DNA from: Turritopsis dohrnii
Taxonomy: Eukaryota; Cnidaria; Hydrozoa; Anthoathecata; Oceaniidae
Length of the DNA: 64,000 bases
Direction of reading: 5' to 3'
Assembly: GCA_027922465.2 (NCBI GenBank)
Contig: BQMF02000423.1
Span: 186,001-250,000, forward strand
Under the pieces are notes generated by a model. It was not told the DNA's origin, did no database searches, and saw only the letters and a list, made by a program, of their open reading frames with translations. A program made the position numbers and the translations under genes. How positions within the stretch are numbered: position 1 is the stretch's first letter; the number at the start of each line of letters is the position of its first letter. Below are positions 56,529 through 64,000 of the stretch, in pieces.

Positions 56529-58006
56529 TATTTTATATTGGTTATAGAATGTTGAAGTCAGCGGTAATTTGTGTTAGTAAAATTTATAAAACATCGAAAA
56601 CACAGATATTGTAAATCATTATATTTCGATTACCTATGTGTCTTTATCAAGTGTGATATATTGGTTATAGAGTTCAGCTTAACATTTAAAAAAAGAGTTA
56701 AAAAGCCACAATCTGGCATGGCATGCATGTGCCAAGGCTTACTCTTGACTTGTTCTTTGGTAAGCTTTTTTTTCTTCAATACGATCCACTAGAGCATTGA
56801 TACCTTCAAGCAGAGTGGTGAGAAAAACACTAGGATTATTTTTGCAAATTTTTAAACGAGATTTCCAATCAATGGCTAAAAAATCATGTACAAAATTCTC
56901 CTGGTCAAAAGATTTCTAGTCTTTGTAAAATTTGTTCTTGACTTTGGAAGAAAAATCAGTTTCTATGATTAAAAATTGTGGCAAATGATCTGATATGCCA
57001 ATGGTTAAGTTACCACTAAATGCAGGCAGGTTAGGAAAAGGGAAAAAATATATTATCAATGGGAGTCTTCATTGTTGTTGTGGTTCTAGTTGGTAGATAG
57101 ATAGAAGGAGAAATAAGCCCAGATGAAAGAATATCAAGAAACTGTGAAACGTCATTATCTGATTCAGATTTCGAAAGATCACAATTAAAGTCCCCAAGTA
57201 AAACAATGCGTTTACCTTTTCTAAGAGACTTTCGAACTTTGAAAAAAATTCTTGAAGTGTGATAAGATGAGGATGGTTGTAGATACAGCCAACCACAACA
57301 TTAGACCGACCCTCAAAACACAGTTACACAAAAGTAGATTCAAGACTTCTTGGAATATATATTGAATCAGTAAGATCTTTGCGGGTTTAAACACTAGACT
57401 AGTACAGATGTATAAACCAGTACCCCCTGCAGAAGCTTTGGTTGGATTTCAAAGAAATTAATACCCCTGGATTTCTAAGTTTTTAAGAAATGAAAGTATT
57501 TAATATCTGAGTCCCAGAGATTGGCATAACTAAATTATCAACATGTTTAGAAAGAGAAGAAATATTAAGATAAAAAAAAGAGAGGTCAGAAGGTTTAAAA
57601 TTAGTTGAATTGAATTCTTCAATGTCAAAATATTTAAAGTTATAGGTAAGATAGGGAGTCTCATCCTCATCAATGTAAACTGTTCAAGATTTGCGATATT
57701 TGAAAAAGCTTTCACAAGCTTACGAGTTCCAGGATTCAAATTTGTGAAGTTGTTTTGATCACAGTCAAACATTGAAAAGCTTTTCCCAAAAGGAAAGATC
57801 TCAGAGCAGCATTTGAGACAAAACCAGTCCTCATTTTCATCTGACTTAATAATCAAATCAAAATCTCTTGAAGACAAGAGATTGCAATTAGGATGAACCC
57901 AAAGATTACATGAATTACAAAAGATTGCATAAGAGCCATTATTGATGTTTTTCTCACAAATAGAGCATGGGTATTTAGGTTTCTTACCTTTGCTTTTACT
58001 TGGCAT
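56529..58006 (-). pseudogene. LINE ORF2 5' half: PHD-type finger and APE-like endonuclease
   Basis: The frame 58006-57530 starts MPSKSKGKKPKYPCSICEKN and has a C4HC3 PHD-like finger (CNSCNLWVHPNC ... WFCLKCC). Further down, in shifting frames, an APE-type endonuclease is visible: VGCIYNHPHLITLQEFFSKF, a GDFNCD box near 57190 and GISDHLPQFLII near 56995. A linker continues to the Helitron C insertion at 56528. The RT half is at 48503-50329. Multiple stops and frameshifts make it inactive. Confidence 0.75.
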
Positions 58007-58349
58007 TAGAAAAACGTGTAGAAGCGTTTAACTTGAGAATGAAGCTTGAACTTTTATCGATAACAATGGGACACGTACATAAGAAACAAAAAAACAAATG
58101 CAAATAAACACATACAAACAAGAGATGAGCATCGAGCCTTAATCACAGCTATGAGTACCATTATTAATTATTTGTACAAAAAAACTTGTACAAACTCATA
58201 CAAACTCGTGCTAGAGAAAAAAAGAAGCGTGAAGAAAAATAATAAAGAAAGGGTGTATATCATCAAAACTACGCAAGAAGCAGTTGGGAAGGTTACGATG
58301 CTATTTCTTCATCATCAACATCATCAAGAAAATAAAGTGTGGAAATTGT

Positions 58350-58965
58350 TCAAAAAGTTCTGAAATATGTTTTATTTTCAACTAAGGTGATTTTTCGCTG
58401 AGTCTGACGGTGACAAGCCGTAGAAGTTTGAAAACGATTTATCATGTAGGACTTTTTCAATTTTCTGGCTTGAAACCAGATATCTTTGTACGGTTTGCAT
58501 AAATTTTCATTAATGTAAAGACTCTTATGGGAGACTCCTAAAGAGTTGTGTGCTATATTCTTTAGATTTTTGCAGTTATTTTGAACAAGAATGGCCTTTT
58601 TTCTGTTTACAAATCGCACAATCGTTCTTTTTGGAGGCTTTAATTCTTTCACTTTAGGTAAACGATGACATGCTTCTATGTGATTTTTTTTCTAGAACGA
58701 CACCAATATGCTTCAAAATACTGATTACTGCATTTTCCAGATCTTCATCGATAAAATTTTCGTCAATCCCTGAAATTTCGATATTGCTTCTGCAGTTGTA
58801 CTGCAGATATTCCAGATTGTTAATTGTAATATTTTGCTGGTCAATTCTGTGTCTCAAATTTTCATTTTCTTGGCAAACAACTTCAATTTTTGATTTTAAA
58901 TCATGCATGAAGGATTGAAGTTGAACTTGTAATGGTTCTTTAAAATATAATTTAGCAGCTTCCAT
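58350..58965 (-). pseudogene. LINE ORF1 (coiled coil plus RRM-like)
   Basis: Reads FMHDLKSKIEVVCQENENLR HRIDQQ as a coiled coil, then NLEYLQYNCRSNIEISGIDE and, after a one-base shift in an A-run near 58690, EACHRLPKVKELK and RTIVRFVNRKKAILVQNNCK. This is the coiled-coil, RRM and C-terminal layout of LINE ORF1 RNA-binding proteins. It lies 344 bases upstream of ORF2 on the same strand and is probably part of the same LINE. Confidence 0.65.
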
Positions 58966-59059
58966 TTCGCTATGAAGGAAGGTTTTTACGAAAGAAATTT
59001 CAGTGCCAGAGTATATAGTTAAATAAATTAGGAATATTTAAAAGAGACTTTGAATAATG

Positions 59060-59269
59060 CTAGAAAACAAAAGAAGTAGTCATAGTACTTTCCATGTGAA
59101 ATTGCTTGAGTAAGGATGTAATAACTAACCTATCACAACTAAACTTGGTATGCCCAACTGCCATGAAGGAATATTCTATTCGTTCATGGAGACCAACTAT
59201 TGTCCACCACAATAGGTACCACATAAAGAAGTTGTTTTTATTTTGACCCGTTGCAAATAAAATTATCAA
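59060..59269 (-). pseudogene. 5' part of the uncharacterised mobile-element gene split by the LINE
   Basis: Reads ATGQNKNNFFMWYLLWWTIV, GLHERIEYSFMAVGHTKFSC and DRLVITSLLKQFHMES. The GQNKN, GLH..IEYSF and GHTKF blocks belong to the same family as the fragment at 48116-48502, where they normally lie directly upstream of the YDIANA block. Together the two pieces bracket the LINE. Confidence 0.55.
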
Positions 59270-59289
59270 ATTACCATCAAATCAAATAA

Positions 59290-59387
59290 CTTAATAAAAA
59301 GAATTTGTTGTTTTTTAGATACTATATGCGACATTAAAAGGACAGCTCACCCACACAGTTGGTGAGCGACGCCGCCTTGGTGGCTAG
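59290..59387 (+). mobile_element. Helitron 3' terminus (second family), plus strand
   Basis: GGTGAGCGACGCCGCCTTGG followed by TGGCTAG and then T is a Helitron 3' end with a short GCC/GGC hairpin. The 5' boundary of this copy was not found, so only the end is annotated. Confidence 0.6.
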
Positions 59388-59494
59388 TTTGTCACTTATT
59401 TTGAAGCGCAACTTTTTCTGAATGAAAATAACAGAGATAGCAAAGGAAAATAGGTTCATGAAAAAGATAAAACACTTTATGATATTAAGGTATA

Positions 59495-59540
59495 CTAGCC
59501 GCCAAGGCGGCGTCGCTCGTTGCCCATGTCCACCTGCTCT
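59495..59540 (-). mobile_element. Helitron 3' terminus (second family), minus strand
   Basis: On the minus strand CGAGCGACGCCGCCTTGGCG and GCTAG end at 59495 before T. This copy extends to the right; its 5' end is not identified. It faces the plus-strand terminus at 59387 with 107 bases between. Confidence 0.6.
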
Positions 59541-60389
59541 GTATCACTGTATCAACAAACGTCAAATTTCCTTACCTTATAAACGGCTCATACAACTTGT
59601 GTTCAACCAGAAGAAGATTCGAAGTCACAACCTCTGGTAAAACCAATCTTTTATCAGTGTAACAATACACTCAAAACGTATAGAGAGAAAACTTCAACTT
59701 TTTATTAACTTTTGTTTTAAAAAAGTTACGCGCTCTAACGAGGGTGCTATCAAATGTAAGGGGGAAATGGTTTCTCTTCTTAAAAAGATCACACGGGAGG
59801 AGAGAAAAAAAGGCACGAGCTAAATGAATAAAGTGAATAAAAAAAAACGTTCAATCTGATTAAAATAGATTAAAAGAAATCGATTAAAACAAATTAAGAC
59901 AACTATTATGACAAAAGCAAAAAAAAAATATTTTGTATCATGATACTCTTTTTTTTACCTATCGGTTTTTAAACATTTTGATTCCTCGAAAAAAAGTTCA
60001 CCCGTCTCAGACAGTCAGGCAAGGATACGTTAGGATACACTGACTGGTAAACCGCACATGCTGCCACGTTCTGCCACTGCTGCTTTATGTCCAAAACGTT
60101 TAATCAGTTAGTTTCTTTGTATTTAGTTGATGTATTGTTTTCAAAGCTAAGTCAACGTGGTCCTTGGAATATAAAACTAACAATAATAATAAAAACAAAA
60201 GGTTATTCCTATCGGTTCACCAGCCAAAAAAGTCACGTTCAATTAGGGTTGCAATGTATTTTGCTTCGAACCCATGTTCGAACTCATGTTCACACTAAAA
60301 AAAGAAATAATTTCTCTCACAACTCAATCTAGCATTTTGCGTGACTTACAAACAACAGCCGGAGAATTGGCTATTAATTTATAGGTATG
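59541..60389. other. no recognisable gene
   Basis: AT-rich, with purine-rich runs and no supported coding frame. Possibly the interior of the minus-strand Helitron. Confidence 0.35.
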
Positions 60390-61065
60390 GTTCCAACGTC
60401 TTCGGTTCACCATTTCCGACTCCTGGTAAGATGCCAAGAAGCATTATACCAGAATTACATTTTCGCAATTCAGGAATGAAATTTAACACTTGCACAATGT
60501 AAGGCCACATGGAGTATTGTATCCCTATTGATTTGAAAGGATACATCCCATTAGTGCAAAAAGATAATGCTAAGCCAAATTCGCCCTTGAAAAGCCCGTC
60601 TTTGCCAAACCAGGTAACACGCTATAATGTTGTGTCTTGAACATCGCAAATTATTGATGGCAGGGTTCCCAAATCAATTTGCTAAAACTGTCTTGATAAT
60701 GCATCAGTACCGAATATCTGAGCCAGTCGAGGACCAAGTGGAAAGTACGTAAAATTTCTTTGCGATGTTTTATTGGCCTTATAATGAGGTTCTGACCATT
60801 CTTTTCGAAATAGAACACAGCCATTTATGCAGACGTCACATCTTTCTAGCGGTGCCAAAAAAGGTTTTAAAATGGCCATTGCATCCGCGTATGATTCTGG
60901 GATATCATTTGGCTTTGGAAGAAGTAAAGTGTGGTCTGTCCGAAATGATTCTGATAAAGCCTCTTTTGAATAATTCGGATATGATACCAAAGAAAGAACT
61001 TTTATTAATATTGCCTTGAAGAAAAACTTTCCAAATTTGGTCCAAATTTGACCCAAATTGTCCAA
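60390..61065 (-). pseudogene. EnSpm/CACTA-like transposase fragment
   Basis: The upstream frame reads YADAMAILKPFLAPLERCDV, CINGCVLFRKEW and NFTYFPLGPRLAQIFGTDAL. After a stop, FGLALSFCTNGMYPFKSIGI, QYSMWPYIVQVLNFIPELRK and IMLLGILPGVGNGEPKTL follow in order. These blocks match the Tnp2-type transposase of CACTA elements (cysteine block, FxYxPLGPRL, DGxxPF, YSMWP, GIxPG). No termini are seen, and stops separate the blocks. Confidence 0.7.
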
Positions 61066-61458
61066 TTTTAGTCAAGTCTGACAAAATGACTGTCAACTTC
61101 GAAATCAGCACCTTGTCTAAATTTCCCAATTTAGTCAAACCTGTCTTAAATTTCTATTCCTTTTGTCTATTCCATTCTGAATTGACAAACAATTCTAAAT
61201 CCGAACGGACTTTCTGAAAATGACGAAAAGCTGTGAAAGAGATAGATAGAATGTGTAAATCAAATAATTTCCTATGCTATAAGCGCGGAAATTGAATAAT
61301 AAAAAAAATAGAATACTAAAGGACATCTTTTTCTCCGATCTGCGTCTTTGAATTTTTCGCTCACCAGGCTGTTTGCCAAAGAGTGCACATGTTTCAATAT
61401 TTAAAACGTGTGCCAATGTATTGATAAGGAGGCTATGGGAAATGCAAATTGTGGATGC

Positions 61459-61724
61459 CTATAAATAGCGTACTCCAGTTCAAATCATTGCCAGCAAATA
61501 GACATAGCAAATAAACAATGCAGCATACCACGACATTCGTGAAAAAGGATTCAGTAGATGAGAGCTATCTGAACAGCCTGAATAGGGAAATCATTGACAT
61601 GTATAACAGCTATGTTTGGACAAATGCAAGTGTGTGGACCGGCAGAATTCCTCCTCATGAACAGGAAATGTTTGAGATGTTGAAAAAATACTTAATGCAA
61701 TTGTTCTTGTGTCTATGGTGCTAG
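61459..61724 (+). CDS. small ORF behind a TATA-like box
   Basis: CTATAAATAG at 61458-61467 lies about 50 bases before an ATG at 61518 that opens a 68-codon frame (MQHTTTFVKKDSVDESYLNS ... YVWTNASVWTGRIPPHEQEM). No family recognised. The TATA-to-ATG spacing is plausible, but a single short frame is weak evidence. Confidence 0.25.
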
Positions 61725-62770
61725 GGAGACTAAGGCTGGAGGGACGCCAGAAAGGGGGTGGCAGCAATCATCATCAAGGGGTTATACAACTCCTGATTAC
61801 TTAAACAAATCCTCTGGACCACATTGCATGCTCATGGTGAGTACAATGTATTGAATGTTCAAGTGGAATTTTTTAAATTTCCAATTATCTACATTATTAA
61901 TGAAAATGTGCTTTTGATCTTGATTTAAAACGTTATCGATGAAGGAAATAGAAAGAAATGAGCTTAAGGAAAAGGAGGACCTCCCAAGAAGATCACCTAA
62001 CCAAAGAAGGGAGACAAAATTTAAAGAAGCAACATCTACTATTATTACTATTAATATTTTGATGCAAACAAATAGGCGTTTTCCCTTGTATCTTTAGATA
62101 ATCAGAAAACTAAAATTAAGAGATTTATCACAGACTACAACAAAAATCTGACATAGATTGAGCTGAAAAATAGGAGTGGGTCACTATAGTGATAAAATCA
62201 AGTAACTATAAGCAGTTCCTTGTTAATAAATTTAAATATGCCATCTTCTATTACTTTTAACCATGTGATATTGACAAGGAACATTTGATCTGTGAATTAG
62301 CAGCCAACTCCAGAATGTCAAAAAGCGACATACTTAAACCCGCCAAGGATATCAATATTGGAGATATTGAAGCGACGACATGCAATAAGCTGGAGTTTGC
62401 AGAGATAGCCAGTTTTCGAACAAACAACGAAGGAGAGTTCTATCAAATAATTGACTCCAATGGAACAGTGAAGAAGGCACTGACGATTAAGATTATCACA
62501 TTATTAAAGGAGTGGTTCGGTTAAAAAATGAAAATTTTAAAATTTGCCGATAGTTATTCATTTTACGTAACAAATTCAAAATCCTGTAAACAAAGTTCAT
62601 TAATTATTCATAAACCCTATTAAAAGCTTGATCTTTCCATGTTCTTTTAAATTGCTTTTAACTGTACCTTTTTGCTGACGTCACACCAGCACTTTCGTTT
62701 TTTTTTTTTTTTTTCAAAAGATGTTTGTGTGTGAAGTTAAAATAGAAAAAGTATTCCACAAGGTTTATAA
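61725..62770. other. mostly non-coding, one unidentified short frame
   Basis: A frame at 62285-62524 (SKSDILKPAKDINIGDIEAT; FAEIASFRTNNEGEF) looks mildly protein-like but has no recognised motif. A poly-T run of 16 lies at 62699-62714. Nothing else supported. Confidence 0.3.
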
Positions 62771-63424
62771 ATGATTTCTGAAAAATGTCAGATGAAGAAA
62801 GTTACACAGAAGAAAACTTTTTTTAACCCAGATGGGGGTTCTAGTAGAAATGAGGCAGACTCAGAAGAAGAGGAAAGTTATGATGAGCTCAGAAAAATGA
62901 TGGAATGTTTTAGTCCTTATATGTTTGAGCCGGAAAAAGAGATTTCAAGTTCATCACCTTATGAAGACGAAAATGGAATCACTAGTGATGTATCCATTGA
63001 TAACGAAGCAAGTGAAAATAAACGCGTTGGGAATCTTGAATGGTGTATATGCTTTAATTGTTGTAGTGAATCAAGAGAAATTGATTGTCTTTGTTGTCGA
63101 GAGGTTGACGCACTTCATAATAAATTTGATGATGCTACAAGAATGAAATGTATAACTGAATCTTTAGAGTATAAAACTCTTTGTACTAATGAATTAGTGC
63201 TGACAAATGTTTTGACTGGGCTACATGAATCAAGAGGGGATTTCTTACAGGAAAAATGCTCCAACCGATCGTTAAGATATGCTGCATACAAACAATTCAT
63301 TTGCTGGGTTTTTAAAAATCTTGGTAAAGGAAACATTCCGTCTTGTGTTTTATGGAGTATAAGAAAGATGTACCCGGAATCAGACGGAAGGTATGTGCTA
63401 TTTTCAGAAGGATCAAAGGACTAG
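62771..63424 (+). CDS. P2X7 cytoplasmic-domain-like protein
   Basis: A 217-residue intact frame. The N-terminal 90 residues are acidic and Ser-rich. From about residue 88 the Cys-rich block LEWCICFNCC...REIDCLCCREVD, then CITESLEYKTLCTNELVLTN, SNRSLRYAAYKQFICWVFKN and LGKGNIPSCVLWSIRKMYPE follow the P2X7 intracellular ballast domain. There are no transmembrane segments, so this is not a receptor. Stand-alone copies of this domain are multiplied in cnidarians. It is convergent with a Kolobok-type transposase tail 50 bases downstream, suggesting it may travel with that element. Confidence 0.75.
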   Translation: MISEKCQMKKVTQKKTFFNPDGGSSRNEADSEEEESYDELRKMMECFSPYMFEPEKEISSSSPYEDENGITSDVSIDNEASENKRVGNLEWCICFNCCSESREIDCLCCREVDALHNKFDDATRMKCITESLEYKTLCTNELVLTNVLTGLHESRGDFLQEKCSNRSLRYAAYKQFICWVFKNLGKGNIPSCVLWSIRKMYPESDGRYVLFSEGSKD

Positions 63425-63479
63425 TTCAACACATGTAATGTTTCAGTATTCCATTTTTTTTAATTCGTGTAAACTTTAA

Positions 63480-64000
63480 ATATAACTATCTAAATCTTGT
63501 TAAATGATTTTTTATAATGTCTAGTTTGTCTGGTTTAGGTGTTTCAGCAATATTTTTCGGAAGCATTGGAACCTTTGGTTTTTCTAGTTGCCTGTCTTCT
63601 TTTGCGCAGTTGATTGTTTCGTTCACCATTCGATGGAGATAACTTCAGTCTTTCTTTTCTTTGAGTGGTTTTGATGACCAGTTTTTGGTTATTTTAGAGT
63701 AGTTGACATTGTATCTTTTCTCCCCTGTTTGTGTCGTAGCCTGTTTGAGATCACTCCCTTGATTAAAGTCCATTACTGCTAGCTGACTTCGAATATGCAT
63801 TTCAGTATAAGAAAAATGCTGTCGCTTAGGTGCCCATTTGTTGTACAGCGAATGGTATACTTCCAGCACTCCAGTGTCGCTAAATTCAGTCAAATAATGC
63901 AGATCATTCAAAACACTTTTACTAAGGATGACTTTTTGTAATGCTTCAAAAGCTTCCGAATTTGGTAAAATCCATTCTTTTCTCTCTTTTTAGGCCTTAG
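63480..64000 (-). pseudogene. Kolobok-type transposase C-terminal part, runs off the window
   Basis: The minus strand reads EWILPNSEAFEALQKVILSK, SVLNDLHYLTEFSDTGVLEV, YHSLYNKWAPKRQHFSYTEM, HIRSQLAVMDFNQGSDLKQA and YSKITKNWSSKPLKEKKD. The T..LE.YHS..NK..PKR and R..LA..D.N blocks are characteristic of the C-terminus of THAP/Kolobok transposases. A TGA at about 63645 precedes a further related stretch (NETINCAKEDRQLEKPKVPM), so the tail is damaged. The catalytic N-terminal portion lies beyond the window. Confidence 0.6.

Overview
This is AT-rich animal DNA made almost entirely of transposable elements. The element families (PIF/Harbinger with MADF/SANT partner genes, MULE, maT-type mariner, animal Helitrons, Penelope-like and LINE retroelements, P2X7-like and OTU-like accessory proteins), the short introns, and acceptor-like AG sites directly before two start codons fit a cnidarian, most likely a Hydra-like hydrozoan; this host assignment is an inference. 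I found no convincing single-copy host gene, rRNA, tRNA or CRISPR array.

Layout. 1-3241: a TAA-flanked MITE, a long palindrome and decayed fragments. 3242-31523: one Tc1/mariner (DD37D) element holding a deep nest. Its left part is split by a MULE (3562-19118, perfect 9-bp target duplication), which is split by a TA-flanked element rich in AAACGTTT (7916-18265), split by a PIF/Harbinger (7942-16883), split by a hAT (9867-13030) and by Helitron sequence (13459-16275). Its right part is split by three abutting Helitrons (20397-31274); the central one (20960-30709) is autonomous, with a two-exon RepHel gene and, downstream on the same strand, a predicted 11-exon micro-exon gene. 31524-36540: a DUF6570-like relic, three MITE-sized TIR elements and a small MULE-like element with telomere-like TIRs. 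36542-39497: a second Harbinger. 39874-48502: pogo, OB-fold-like, Helitron, PIN-like, Gypsy and Helitron relics. 48116-59269: a second nest, in which an uncharacterised mobile-element gene is split by a LINE, split by a Helitron, split by or fused with a Penelope-like element, split by a third Harbinger. 59388-64000: Helitron ends, a CACTA-like transposase relic, a P2X7-domain gene and a Kolobok-type transposase tail running off the window.

Function. The genes serve mobilisation. Each Harbinger pairs a DDE transposase with a convergent MADF/SANT DNA-binding partner. The Helitron carries a HUH-Rep/PIF1 helicase. The MULE gene joins C2H2 fingers, a MULE transposase, a SWIM finger and a Ulp1-like cysteine protease. 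The predicted micro-exon gene and the MULE-Ulp1 fusion are the most unusual items.
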